DNA of 28,299 bases from DASWIP01 sp036397635 (GTDB lineage Bacteria; Actinomycetota; AC-67): contig DASWIP010000056.1 of NCBI GenBank assembly GCA_036397635.1, forward strand, positions 1 through 28,299, given 5' to 3'. Shown here one piece after another: positions 14,080 through 22,131 of the stretch. The translations under genes were made by a program, and so were the position numbers. How positions within the stretch are numbered: position 1 is the stretch's first letter; every line of letters starts with the position of its first letter. Below the pieces are notes generated by a model. That model was given only the letters and a program-made list of their open reading frames with translations. It did not search any database and was not told where the DNA came from.

Positions 14080-14572
14080 CCTTCGTCGGATCCAAGATCA
14101 GGATCAGCAGGACCTCGGTGTAGTCCTGGTCGCAGTAGACGGCGCGCGCGCGGAACTGGCCGTAGCGCTCGGTCCCGCTGGTGAAGAACACGCTCTCGGC
14201 CTCGCCCGGCTCGCGTTCCCCGCGCCCGAGGATCCAGCCGGCCTGTTCCCACCTGTCGAGCACGAAGCGGACGAAATCATCGAGCGTGCCCAGCACTGTG
14301 AAGACGATCTGATCCACGCCCTCGGCGCGCGACTCGGGGACCAAGCTGACGTAGCTGTCCGGCGGCAGCGGAAGGTCGGCTGGGAACCACGGTGGGCGGT
14401 CGACCTGCTCGGGCAGCTCAAGGCACTCGACCGGTAGTGGCACGCTGGGTGCTGCTGCCACGGTTGGGAAGGCGCCGCCCTCACCGTTCGATCCGCCTCC
14501 GAGCAGCACACCCACGGTTCCCCCGGTCGCGAGCAGCACGACGAGGACGATCAGACGCATCCGGGAGGCCAT
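14039..14572 (-). CDS. secreted or membrane-anchored hypothetical protein
   Basis: A 177-residue protein with an N-terminal hydrophobic helix (MRLIVLVVLLATGGTVGVLLG) that is a signal peptide or anchor; there is no lipobox Cys. The outside part begins with a Pro-rich stretch (PPWFPADLPLPPDSYVS). It continues with a compact alpha/beta region containing VFTVLGTLDDFVRFVLDRWEQAGWILGRGE and ends in a Ser/Thr/Pro tail. This resembles small secreted actinobacterial domains where a WEQAGW-type helix packs on a sheet; I cannot name the family. ATG 14572 is the longest start, and ATG 14560 is also possible. It is convergent with, and overlaps by 41 nt, the caspase-like gene, and is divergent from the Asp-box protein gene. 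Confidence 0.7.
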   Translation of the reverse strand: MASRMRLIVLVVLLATGGTVGVLLGGGSNGEGGAFPTVAAAPSVPLPVECLELPEQVDRPPWFPADLPLPPDSYVSLVPESRAEGVDQIVFTVLGTLDDFVRFVLDRWEQAGWILGRGEREPGEAESVFFTSGTERYGQFRARAVYCDQDYTEVLLILILDPTKVSTPGTSPSPTPS

Positions 14573-14666
14573 GGGGCCGCAATCCTGCCCGGCGGGGACG
14601 CACGGCGCAACAGGCCGCCCGGTCTCGCCGTCTCGCCCTCGATGTCTGGTTCGCGCGGGAGGGACA

Positions 14667-14719
14667 CGCCCCCAACAGGGCGAATAGGTTTGCGAGCCGG
14701 CGAAGGCCGGCCTCCTCGC
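14667..14719 (+). promoter_or_regulatory. two-hairpin leader before the Asp-box gene
   Basis: Two adjacent hairpins: CGCCC (14667–14671) with GGGCG (14678–14682), and GCCGGC (14696–14701) with GCCGGC (14706–14711) around a GAAG loop, extended by GCGAG/CTCGC (14692–14696/14715–14719). They end 17 nt before the start codon. No known riboswitch consensus fits. Confidence 0.4.
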
Positions 14720-14736
14720 GTATGGAAGGACCGTCG

Positions 14737-15987
14737 ATGCTGCAGCCTTCGTCCGCCGCGTTCCCGACCCGTCGCCTTGTCGCAGCCGCGCTCATAGCAG
14801 CGGCGCTGCCGGCGATCTTATTGAGCAGCTCGCGCGCGGCCGCCCCTGCGTTCGCCGAGCCGGTCGCGCTGACCAACGGTGGCATCTCCGAGCCCGGCAT
14901 CGACGTCGGTCCCGACGGGACCATCTTCGTCAACGGGATCCTCGGATTTCCGGTCCATTCGAGGTTGTGGCGCTCGATCGACGACGGCGCAAGCTTCGAG
15001 CAGCTGACGTTCAACTCGCCGTACAACAGGTTCCCCGGTGGCGGCGACTCTGATGTGGTCATCGGCGACGACGAGCGCATCTACTTCCTGGATCTGTCGG
15101 CGTTGTCGAACAGCATCGCGCGCTCCGAGGATAACGGCGACACGTGGATCGAGGGAACGCCCTTCACGACGCTGCCGGTATCGGACCGTCAGTGGATCGC
15201 GCTCGGCCCCCGGGATCCGGGCACGGGTGAGGACACCGTGTACGCCATCTATCACTTCATCCAGCCGCCTCAGAACATCATGTTCGCGCGCTCGCGCGAC
15301 AGCGGGCTGACGTGGGACTGGCACGCAGCGCCGGCGGGGTTCGGCGGCGCGCTGCCGGGTCAGATCGTCTCGGACGGCGACTTCGTTGCCTACAACTACG
15401 AGAGCAGTGGCATCATGTATCTGGTGCGCTCGTTCGACGCGGGGACGACCTGGACGCGTCATCAGGTGACGCTGATCCAGGAGGCGACCCAGAATCTGAC
15501 CGCGGTGACCCTCGACGGCAACGACATGTACATCGCGTGGATCAACCGGTTCGACTACTCGGTGCGGGTCGCCCATTCCGCCGACCGGGGCGAGACCTGG
15601 CCGTTGGACGAGATCGTCACCGTCTCGACCGGGGGCACGGCGATGTTCCCGTGGGTCGATGCTCGCGACGGCAAGGTCGCGGTCACCTGGTATGGCGCCG
15701 ACAACGCCACGGGCAACCCGAACACCGTGCCCGGCAACACCGAATGGAAGGTCAAGTACGTCGAGGCGCAGCCGTGGGTGAACGGTTTCACCGCGCCCGT
15801 GGATGCCAGCCAGGGTGTGGTCAAGCGCGGCATCATCTGCACGGCCGGGATCAGTTGCACTACGGGCCGCGAGCTGGGCGACTTCCTCCAGGTCGCCATA
15901 GACCTGGAGGGCAAATCGCTGATCAGCTACGTCGATCTGGTCTGCGACCCCTACTGCCGGGGCGCGAACGTGGTCAAGCAGCTCTGA
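14737..15987 (+). CDS. secreted sialidase-fold (Asp-box repeat) protein
   Basis: A 416-residue protein with a signal peptide (RRLVAAALIAAALPAILL followed by an Ala-rich cleavage site). It has at least five Asp-box repeats of the S-x-D-x-G-x-T-W type: RSIDDGASF, RSEDNGDTW, RSRDSGLTW, RSFDAGTTW and HSADRGETW. These mark a beta-propeller of the BNR/sialidase fold. The Arg triad and other residues of true sialidases are not obvious, so glycosidase activity is not claimed; many such propellers only bind ligands. Four Cys near the C-terminus (IICTAGISCTTG and VCDPYC) may form disulphides. ATG 14737 is chosen because GGAAGGA precedes it by 7 nt; ATG 14722 is in frame and also possible. It is followed by the ceramidase-like gene on the same strand. 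Confidence 0.8.
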   Translation: MLQPSSAAFPTRRLVAAALIAAALPAILLSSSRAAAPAFAEPVALTNGGISEPGIDVGPDGTIFVNGILGFPVHSRLWRSIDDGASFEQLTFNSPYNRFPGGGDSDVVIGDDERIYFLDLSALSNSIARSEDNGDTWIEGTPFTTLPVSDRQWIALGPRDPGTGEDTVYAIYHFIQPPQNIMFARSRDSGLTWDWHAAPAGFGGALPGQIVSDGDFVAYNYESSGIMYLVRSFDAGTTWTRHQVTLIQEATQNLTAVTLDGNDMYIAWINRFDYSVRVAHSADRGETWPLDEIVTVSTGGTAMFPWVDARDGKVAVTWYGADNATGNPNTVPGNTEWKVKYVEAQPWVNGFTAPVDASQGVVKRGIICTAGISCTTGRELGDFLQVAIDLEGKSLISYVDLVCDPYCRGANVVKQL

Positions 15988-16034
15988 GCCGTCGGTTCGT
16001 GGGAACGACCAAGCGCGCAACCTGAACTTCGTGA

Positions 16035-16056
16035 CTCCCCGGGTCGTGCCGGGGAG
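16035..16056 (+). terminator. hairpin after the Asp-box gene
   Basis: CTCCCCGG and CCGGGGAG form a perfect 8-bp stem with a 6-nt loop, 47 nt after the stop. It may end the upstream transcript or shape the leader of the ceramidase-like gene, which starts 66 nt later. No T-tract. Confidence 0.45.
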
Positions 16057-16122
16057 GAACTCGCCGGTGCTTGGGCGAACCCTGGAGGCCAGGACATCTC
16101 CGACATTCCTCCGGGGGGAACC

Positions 16123-17754
16123 ATGAGGCTCAGAAGCATCTTCACCGCAGCATTGACCGGCGCGCTGCTGATCGGGAGCGTGTGGGCCGGCACGGGCTTG
16201 ACACCGGTCGGCGTCGATGACGCCACGAGCGCGGCGCGAGATGCGCTCGCGCGGGCAGGCACGATTTCGAGCGCTGAGGTGGGCGAGGGCGAAGAGCTTG
16301 GGCTCGACGAGGCGCTGGTGGGAGCGGCCAAGGTCGACATCGAGCCGCGACCGGATGACTTCGGCGCAACCTGGGTCAGGGACACGGCCGCCTGCACGCC
16401 GCTGACCAGCGGCGACGCCCAGGGGAGCCTCGACCACGCAGCCGATCCCCGGGTCACCTGGATCGAGAACAACAACTGCATCTACATGGGCGGTTTCGGG
16501 CTCGGCCCCTCGCAGCCGGTGCTCGAATGGGATTCCTACGATCCCGAGATCCCCGTTCTCAACCCCGACACGGGCGACTTCAACGAGCTCGGATACGGCC
16601 TATGGGCCCGCACTGTCGCGGTCTCGCGTGGGGGACAGACGGTCATCCTCACGATCCTGGACGGTGAGGGCTACTTCGGCGAGTACAGCCGCATGTGCGG
16701 GTCGACCCCGTGTGGCGCGTTCGACCTCGCCCAGCAGATCGCGACCGAGGTCGGTGCCGACCACCCGGATCTCGGGATCAGCACCGACAGCTTCGTGCTC
16801 GCGTCCACGCACGCGCACTCGGCCATGGACTTCATCGGTGGCTGGGGTGGCGTGCCGCAGTGGTACATGGACCAGGTCGCGGCATCGATCGTCGAGTCGG
16901 CTCGGGTTGCCGTCGAGACGATGGAGCCCGCCACGGTCGAGGCCGGTGACACCTTGGCGCGCGGCCACAACGGTGAGCGCCGTGACACCTACCGTTCGGC
17001 CGAGGACCCGTCGGTGAACTGGTTCCGCGCTGTGAACCGGGACGGGGACACCATCTCCACGGTGGGGACGTACGCAGCCCACGCGACCTCCTTCGGGAGT
17101 AGCGCGACGCGCGCGCACGCCGACTGGCCCGGCGTGTGGGACAAGCGCGTCGAGGAGCGGTTCGGCGGCGTGGGTGTGATGTTCGAAGCCGGCCTGGGCA
17201 ACATGTCAACGCGAGGCGGCTGGCGGATCGGCGCGCGGCTCGGGAACCTGATCCCCGACGTCGGCGAAGGCACGCTCGTACGGACGCCCGATGTGCGCGT
17301 GGCGCGCGCGTACTGGGACCAGCCGGTGACCAATGGCCCGCTGGCCGCGCTCGGCGGCGGTGGATTCTTCGACCGGCCCTTCGGCGGTCCGGGGGCCGTC
17401 GACGTCGGTACCGCGGATGTCAGCCGCTGCCGCTCGGCTTCCGCGATCAGCGTTCGCGTCTCGGTCACGGCCGCCAGGATCGGCGACGTGATCGTCTCCG
17501 CGGCGCCCGGCGAGATCTTCGCCAACTACTCGAACACGATCGAGGAGCGTGGGTCGATCACGTCTCTCGCGATCGGGCAGGCGAACGACGCCCTCGGGTA
17601 CATGCCGCAATCGTTCGAGAGCGACCATAAGGCGCGTCAAGGCGGCGGCTTCGTGGGTGCCGAAACGTTCGAGTACGAGGACGCGTACTCCATCGATGGA
17701 TGCTTCGGCGACATGGCGCTCGAAACCACGCTCAGCCTCCTCGAGAACCTGTAG
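16123..17754 (+). CDS. secreted neutral/alkaline ceramidase-like hydrolase
   Basis: A 543-residue protein with an N-terminal signal peptide (IFTAALTGALLIGSVWAG). The body has features of the neutral/alkaline non-lysosomal ceramidase N-terminal domain: a VGAAKVDIEPRPDDFG start, ARTVAVSRGGQTVILTILDGEG, STHAHSAMDFIG carrying the metal-binding His pair, and AAHATSFG with ADWPG. In ceramidases these His residues bind zinc and the enzyme splits the amide bond of ceramide. Many bacterial relatives act on unknown amides, so the substrate is not assigned. The usual C-terminal immunoglobulin-like domain seems absent. ATG 16123 follows GGGGGGAA. A strong hairpin lies after the stop. Confidence 0.75.
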   Translation: MRLRSIFTAALTGALLIGSVWAGTGLTPVGVDDATSAARDALARAGTISSAEVGEGEELGLDEALVGAAKVDIEPRPDDFGATWVRDTAACTPLTSGDAQGSLDHAADPRVTWIENNNCIYMGGFGLGPSQPVLEWDSYDPEIPVLNPDTGDFNELGYGLWARTVAVSRGGQTVILTILDGEGYFGEYSRMCGSTPCGAFDLAQQIATEVGADHPDLGISTDSFVLASTHAHSAMDFIGGWGGVPQWYMDQVAASIVESARVAVETMEPATVEAGDTLARGHNGERRDTYRSAEDPSVNWFRAVNRDGDTISTVGTYAAHATSFGSSATRAHADWPGVWDKRVEERFGGVGVMFEAGLGNMSTRGGWRIGARLGNLIPDVGEGTLVRTPDVRVARAYWDQPVTNGPLAALGGGGFFDRPFGGPGAVDVGTADVSRCRSASAISVRVSVTAARIGDVIVSAAPGEIFANYSNTIEERGSITSLAIGQANDALGYMPQSFESDHKARQGGGFVGAETFEYEDAYSIDGCFGDMALETTLSLLENL

Positions 17755-17770
17755 GCAGTCCCCCGATCTC

Positions 17771-17801
17771 AGAGGGCCGGCGACTTCGTCGCCGGCCCTC
17801 T
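17771..17801. terminator. strong bidirectional hairpin terminator
   Basis: A perfect 14-bp stem (17771–17784 with 17788–17801, AGAGGGCCGGCGAC on the left arm) and a 3-nt TTC loop, lying between the stops of two convergent genes (17754 and 17805). It can work for both strands. No long T-tract, but the stem is the strongest in the window after the one at 27176. Confidence 0.8.
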
Positions 17802-17804
17802 CGA

Positions 17805-18311
17805 TTACCAGGGGAGTTCAAGGCCGAGCTTCTGAGCTTTCTCGCGCCAGTCGGGGGGCAGATCCTTGGTGAAGTGCTCGACCGAGACGATGATGAACAA
17901 TCCTGACCCTTCGGCGGCGATCTCGCGGTCGGGGTCGCGCATATCGATCGCGGTGAAGATCTTCCGGCCGTCGAGTCGCTCCATGCGCGCGTGCAGCGTG
18001 TACTCGATGTTGAGGTGGACGGGACGCCGATAGTTGACCTCGAGCTTGGCGGTCACGGCGGGCTGCTGTGCCAGGTACATCAGGTAGCCCAGGCAATCGT
18101 CGATGGCGGTGGAGACCGCGCCGCCGTGTGCGTAATTGGGCGCGCCGGAGTGATGCTCGGCGAAGGTGACGGTGCCGCGGATGTCCTGGCCGTCCACCCA
18201 GGCTTTGAGCTGTAATCCGCAGGGGTTGTCGTTGCCGCAGCCGAAGCAGCGCGGCGCGTGCACGGGAAGCGGGTTGGCGGCCGAGTCGTATCGGGTCGGG
18301 TCCATGCTCAT
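17805..18311 (-). CDS. PaaI-like hotdog-fold thioesterase
   Basis: A 168-residue protein. The start has a Cys cluster (CFGCGNDNPCGL), followed by a hotdog-fold core with the HHSGAPNYAHGGAVSTAIDDCLG helix, where Asn/His/Gly and the Asp act in acyl-CoA hydrolysis, and paired strands AKLEVNYRRPVHLN and YTLHARMERLDGRKIFTA. The FGCGxxNPxGL plus HGG pattern is common to acyl-CoA thioesterases of the PaaI/4HBT group. The natural acyl group is unknown. I start at ATG 18311, before MSMDPTRYDSA; ATG 18305 is equally possible. The frame further upstream is Arg/Pro-rich and runs into the promoter of the divergent EVE gene. It ends at the bidirectional terminator. Confidence 0.85.
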   Translation of the reverse strand: MSMDPTRYDSAANPLPVHAPRCFGCGNDNPCGLQLKAWVDGQDIRGTVTFAEHHSGAPNYAHGGAVSTAIDDCLGYLMYLAQQPAVTAKLEVNYRRPVHLNIEYTLHARMERLDGRKIFTAIDMRDPDREIAAEGSGLFIIVSVEHFTKDLPPDWREKAQKLGLELPW

Positions 18312-18407
18312 GGTGGGCACAGGAAACAGGAGCGCGCGCGCCTCGCGCAAACTCGCCGGGGGCTGCTTCCGCGCGCCTCGCGGTTCGCGCGGCCGGGGTC
18401 CCGGTCC

Positions 18408-18413
18408 TAGAAT
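18408..18413 (+). promoter_or_regulatory. possible -10 box of the EVE-domain gene
   Basis: TAGAAT, one mismatch from the -10 consensus, lies 8 nt before ATG 18422 with no Shine-Dalgarno between. Confidence 0.45.
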
Positions 18414-18421
18414 CGCGCGCG

Positions 18422-18877
18422 ATGGACTACTGGCTGCTGAAATCCGAGCCCGACTCGTACTCGATCGATGATCTGGCGCAACAGGAAGTCGGGCATTGGG
18501 ACGGCGTGCGCAACTTTCAGGCGCGCAACAACCTGATGGCCATGAAGGTGGGAGATCTTGCGTTCTTCTACCACTCGAGCACCGATCCGCCCGGCGTCGC
18601 CGGCGTCTGCCGGGTGGTGAAGGAGGCGTATCCGGATCACACCCAGTTCGATCCGGGGTCGAAGTACTTCGACCCCAAGTCCTCACCTGAGCGGCCGCGC
18701 TGGTACATGCCCGAGGTCGAGTTCGTCGAGAAGTTCGCGCGCCTGATCCCGCTGGGCGAGCTGCGTGAGACGCCGGGGCTCGAGGACATGGAACTGCTCA
18801 GACGCTCGCGTCTGTCCGTGCAGCACGTCACGCCCGAGCAGTGGAAGATCATCACCGCGATCGCGGAGGGCGCGTGA
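18422..18877 (+). CDS. EVE-domain protein
   Basis: A 151-residue single-domain protein of the EVE (PUA-related) family, similar to human THYN1. Family motifs are clear: WLLKSEPDSYSIDDL at the start, WDGVRNFQARNNL, the VGDLAFFYHS strand, GVAGVCRVVKEAYPD, and RWYMPEVEFVEKFARLIPL. EVE domains bind modified bases in DNA or RNA in an aromatic cage; in bacteria they occur both alone and fused to restriction enzymes. This stand-alone form is a housekeeping-like gene of unknown target. It is followed at 10 nt by the ABC transporter genes and may lead that operon. TAGAAT 8 nt upstream hints at a nearly leaderless mRNA. Confidence 0.92.
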   Translation: MDYWLLKSEPDSYSIDDLAQQEVGHWDGVRNFQARNNLMAMKVGDLAFFYHSSTDPPGVAGVCRVVKEAYPDHTQFDPGSKYFDPKSSPERPRWYMPEVEFVEKFARLIPLGELRETPGLEDMELLRRSRLSVQHVTPEQWKIITAIAEGA

Positions 18878-18887
18878 GGGTGCACCA

Positions 18888-19859
18888 ATGAGCGACGCGG
18901 CCGTCGAGGTCATCGACCTCGTCAAGGACTTCCCCCAGCGCGACGGCTCGACCCTGCGCGCGGTCGACGGCGTGTCGTTCCGCGTCGAGCCGGGCGAGAT
19001 CTTCGGGTTCCTTGGTCCCAACGGCGCCGGCAAGACCACCACGCTCGAGATCGTCGAGGGCTTGCAGGACCCGACGGCCGGCGGCGTGCGGGTGCTCGGG
19101 CTCGATCCCGGTACCCAAACCGATGAGATGAAGCGACGCATCGGCATCCAGCTGCAGGCCGGCGCGTACTTCGACTACCTGACCTGTCGCGAGATCCTCG
19201 AGCTGTTCGGCTCGTTCTACCCACGCCGGATCCCGCCCGACGAGCTGCTCGCGCGGGTGGGCCTGAGCGAGAAGGCGGATGCGCTGGTCAAGCAGCTCTC
19301 GGGCGGCCAGCAGCAGCGCTTCTCGATCGTGGCGAGCATCGTCAACGATCCCGAGGTGGTGTTCCTCGATGAGGCGACGACGGGCCTGGACCCGCGCGCG
19401 CGCCGCGAGATCTGGGACCTCATCCGCGTGATCCGCGACGAAGGAAAGACGGTGGTGCTGACCACGCACTACATGGAAGAGGCCGAGGCGCTGTGCGACC
19501 GGATCGCGATCATCGACCGCGGCCGGATCGTGGGGCTCGACACGCCGCACGGGCTGATCCAGACGTTGGACGCCGCGTACCGGATCATCTTCGAGACCGC
19601 GACCGGCGTCGATCCGGCGACCGTCTCAGCGATCGACGGTGTCGTGGCGGCGACGCCGGTGCGCGGCCGGCCGGGGGCGTGCGAGCTGCTCGTGCATCGG
19701 CCGACCGAGGTGCTGCCGGCGCTGTTGAGCTGGGCCGAGCGACGGAAGGTCGAGCTGGTGGACCTGCAGGTGGTGCCGGCGACGCTGGAGGATGTGTTCC
19801 TGGCGCGAACCGGTCGCACGATCACCGACATCGAGGAAGAACAGGAAGAGGTGGCGTAG
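18888..19859 (+). CDS. ABC transporter ATP-binding protein (drug-exporter type)
   Basis: A 323-residue ATPase of the DrrA/CcmA group. Walker A GPNGAGKT is at 43–50, the Q-loop is near IGIQLQAG, the signature LSGGQ is at 137–141, Walker B is VVFLDEAT with Asp161 and Glu162, and the H-loop lies in TTHYMEEAEALCDRI. The extra C-terminal domain of about 85 residues, ending ATLEDVFLARTGRTI, is typical of exporters of antibiotics, lipids or peptides. The partner permease begins 3 nt after the stop. I chose ATG 18888 (MSDAAVEV), 10 nt after the EVE gene; the open frame upstream only shadows the EVE gene. The substrate cannot be told from sequence. Confidence 0.95.
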   Translation: MSDAAVEVIDLVKDFPQRDGSTLRAVDGVSFRVEPGEIFGFLGPNGAGKTTTLEIVEGLQDPTAGGVRVLGLDPGTQTDEMKRRIGIQLQAGAYFDYLTCREILELFGSFYPRRIPPDELLARVGLSEKADALVKQLSGGQQQRFSIVASIVNDPEVVFLDEATTGLDPRARREIWDLIRVIRDEGKTVVLTTHYMEEAEALCDRIAIIDRGRIVGLDTPHGLIQTLDAAYRIIFETATGVDPATVSAIDGVVAATPVRGRPGACELLVHRPTEVLPALLSWAERRKVELVDLQVVPATLEDVFLARTGRTITDIEEEQEEVA

Positions 19860-19862
19860 CCG

Positions 19863-20912
19863 ATGCTGGGCAAGCTGATCGTCGCCGACGTCAAGATGAT
19901 CGTGCGTAACCGGCAGGCGCTGTTCTGGGCGCTGGCGTTCCCGATCCTGTTCGCGACCATCTTCGGGCTGTTCCGCTTCGACGACATCGGCGAGGCCGAT
20001 GTCGCGGTGATCGGCGGCGCTTCTGCCACACCGTTCCGCGCCGCGGTCCAGGAGGCCGAGCCGCTTGCGCTCGACGACGCGTTCGCGACCGAGGTGACCG
20101 CGCGCGAAGCGCTCGAGGACGGCGAGCTGGACTTCGTGATGCTCGTCGGGGACGACGGCGGGGTCCGGGTGCTGTTCGACGAGGGCGAAGCGGACCGCAA
20201 CAGCGTGTTCCTGCCCGTGCTGCGCCAGATCGTGGACCAGGCGAACCTGCGGGCGAGCGGCGTGCCGCCCCGGTATCAGATGAACGTCGAAGGCATCGCC
20301 GGGACCGCGGTGCAGTACTACGACTTCGTGCTGCCGGGGCTGATCGGGATGGCGGTGATGACTTACGGGATCATCGGCCTGGGAGGGACGATCGCGCAGT
20401 GGCGGGGGCAGCGGATCCTGCGACGGATCCTGGCGACGCCGCTGTCGCCGCGCACGTTCCTCGCCGCGGTGGTCGTTGCACACCTGCTGCTCGCGTTGGT
20501 GCAGTCGTCTCTGGTGATGGCATGGGGCGTGTTCCTGTTCGACGGGTCGATCCGCGGGAACCTGCTGTGGATCTATGCCTTCGTGCTGCTCGGGAACCTG
20601 ACGTTCCTGAACATCGGGTTCATGGTGGCCTCGCGCGTGCAGACCGCCGAGGCCGCCAGCGGCCTGGGGAACGCGGTGGCGATGCCGATGATGTTCTTCT
20701 CGGGCGTGTTCTTCCCGACCGCGGGGCTGCCGTGGATCCTGCCGACGCTGACGTCGCTGCTGCCGCTTCGGCCGATGGTCGACGCGATCCGGTCGATCTC
20801 GATCGACGCGACGAGCATCACCGCGCACTGGAGCGAGCTAGGGCAACTCCTCGGGTGGGCGGTCGTGACGTTCGTCGTGGCTGCGCGGATGTTCCGGTTC
20901 GAGCGGGCCTAG
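19863..20912 (+). CDS. ABC-2 type permease
   Basis: A 349-residue membrane protein. It has an N-terminal helix (ALFWALAFPILFATIFGLF), a soluble extracytoplasmic domain of about 150 residues (from DDIGEADVAVIGG to YQMNVEGIAG), then five membrane segments starting with YYDFVLPGLIGMAVMTYGII and ending LLGWAVVTFVVAARMF. This is the ABC-2 (YhgE/DrrB-like) half-transporter layout. The motif FFSGVFFPTAGLPWILPTLTS is typical of the family. It pairs with the ATPase encoded directly upstream to form an exporter dimer. ATG 19863 follows the ATPase stop by 3 nt. A long hairpin at 20946–20981 probably ends the operon. Confidence 0.94.
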   Translation: MLGKLIVADVKMIVRNRQALFWALAFPILFATIFGLFRFDDIGEADVAVIGGASATPFRAAVQEAEPLALDDAFATEVTAREALEDGELDFVMLVGDDGGVRVLFDEGEADRNSVFLPVLRQIVDQANLRASGVPPRYQMNVEGIAGTAVQYYDFVLPGLIGMAVMTYGIIGLGGTIAQWRGQRILRRILATPLSPRTFLAAVVVAHLLLALVQSSLVMAWGVFLFDGSIRGNLLWIYAFVLLGNLTFLNIGFMVASRVQTAEAASGLGNAVAMPMMFFSGVFFPTAGLPWILPTLTSLLPLRPMVDAIRSISIDATSITAHWSELGQLLGWAVVTFVVAARMFRFERA

Positions 20913-20945
20913 ACGGTTCGCAGGGACATGATCGTCTCCCGGAAG

Positions 20946-20981
20946 CGTGTGCGTGTGCACCCCGAACGGCACACGCACACG
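20946..20981 (+). terminator. hairpin after the ABC operon
   Basis: A perfect 13-bp stem of GT/AC-alternating sequence (CGTGTGCGTGTGC and its complement) with a 10-nt loop, 34 nt after the permease stop and 33 nt before the selD start. No T-tract. Confidence 0.65.
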
Positions 20982-21013
20982 ATCCCCGGAAGGCACGCGA
21001 TCCAGGAGAGGGG

Positions 21014-22069
21014 GTGAAGAGGGTGGAGAACGTCCGGCTGACTCGGTACAGCCACGGCGCCGGCTGAGCGTGCAAGCTCGGGCCTTCCGAGCTGACGCAG
21101 GTCCTGCGTCATCTGCAACCCCATCTCGCCGCCGATCCCGCGTTGCTCGTCGGGATCGACGACGGCGACGACGCGGCCGTGTACCGCCTCGACGAGCGCA
21201 CTGCGCTGGTCTTCACGGCCGACTTCTTCACGCCCATCGTCGACGACGCCTACGACTGGGGCCGGATCGCTGCGGCCAACGCGCTCAGCGACGTCTACGC
21301 GATGGGCGGGCGGCCGGTGTTGTGCCTGAACCTGACCGGCTGGCCGCAAGACGATCTTCCGCTCGAGCTGCTCGCGCGCGTCCTCGAGGGAGGCGCGGCC
21401 ACCGCGCGCTCGGCGGGAGCGCTGATCGCCGGCGGTCATACGATCGACGACCGCGAGCCGAAGTACGGGATGGCGGTGATCGGCCTCGCCGATCCCGCGC
21501 GGATCGTGACCAACGCGGGGGCGCGCGCCGGCGAGGTGCTCGTGCTGACCAAGCCGATCGGGCTCGGGGTGATCTCGACCGCGATCAAGAACGGGCGCGC
21601 CGAGGACGCGACGATCGCGGTCGCGGTGGAGACCATGACCACGCTGAACGCCGCGGCCGCCGAGGCGATGCTCGAGGCCGGCGTGCGCGCGGCGACCGAC
21701 GTCACGGGATTCGGGCTGCTCGGGCATCTCCAGCGCATGGCCGAGGCATCCGGGGTCGCGGCTGAGGTGCAGGCCGAGGCGGTGCCGGTGCTGCCCGGCG
21801 CGCGCGCCCTGGCGGAGGGCGGACAGATCCCCGGCGGCAGCCTCCGCAATCGCGCGTTCCTGGAAGCTCACGTCGCCTTCGATGACGCTGTCGCCGAGCC
21901 CGAGCGCGTCCTGCTGACCGACGCGCAGACCTCCGGAGGACTGCTGATCTGCTGCCCGGCCGGACGCCTCGACGACCTGCGCGAGCAGCTGCGCGCGCGC
22001 GCGACGCCGGCCGCGGAGATCGGTCGCATGATCGAGGGACCGGCCGGCAGCGTCCGCGTCGGGGAATAA
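21014..22069 (+). CDS. selD: selenide, water dikinase SelD, a selenoprotein (UGA = Sec18)
   Basis: SelD makes selenophosphate from selenide and ATP, the donor for selenocysteine and selenouridine. The frame starting at GTG 21014 reads VKRVENVRLTRYSHGAG, then TGA at 21065–21067, then ACKLGPSEL and on without a break to 22069. The TGA sits exactly where the catalytic Cys or Sec of SelD lies (family pattern GxGC/U-x-C-K), with the conserved Lys21. A hairpin follows at once. Counting Sec the length is 351 residues, normal for the family. Later motifs agree: GDDAAVYRL, ALSDVYAMGG, GGHTIDD, TDVTGFGLLGHL and TDAQTSGGLL. AGGAG at 21004–21008 supports GTG 21014; GTG 21023 is an alternative. The organism should also encode SelA, SelB and tRNA-Sec. 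Confidence 0.95.
21065..21100 (+). promoter_or_regulatory. UGA codon and bacterial SECIS-like hairpin
   Basis: Right after the UGA, GCGT (21068–21071) pairs with ACGC (21095–21098). Above a small internal loop, AGCTCGG (21075–21081) pairs with CCGAGCT (21087–21093) around GCCTT. Position and size fit a bacterial SECIS read by SelB; the loop differs from the E. coli type. Confidence 0.75.
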
Positions 22070-22131
22070 GCCCACGTCCATCGAGGTAGGTATCATTGCC
22101 CCGATCCACCCATCTGGAGGGCTGTTCAACC

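Noticed and set aside
14640..14736. c-di-GMP (GEMM) riboswitch, from the ACAGGGCGAAT resemblance
   Set aside because: The second conserved strand (GGACGCAAAGCC type) is missing, and the stem layout does not match.
16021..16100. c-di-AMP (ydaO) riboswitch, from the GAACTCGCCGG resemblance
   Set aside because: The conserved 3' block (CCGACAGCUAACCUCG type) is not present.
14818..16437. 539-residue minus-strand open frame
   Set aside because: Antisense shadow of the Asp-box and ceramidase-like genes.
21143..22069. SelD starting at 21143 as a 308-residue protein
   Set aside because: It would lack the catalytic site; the in-frame UGA and SECIS-like hairpin explain the apparent stop upstream.
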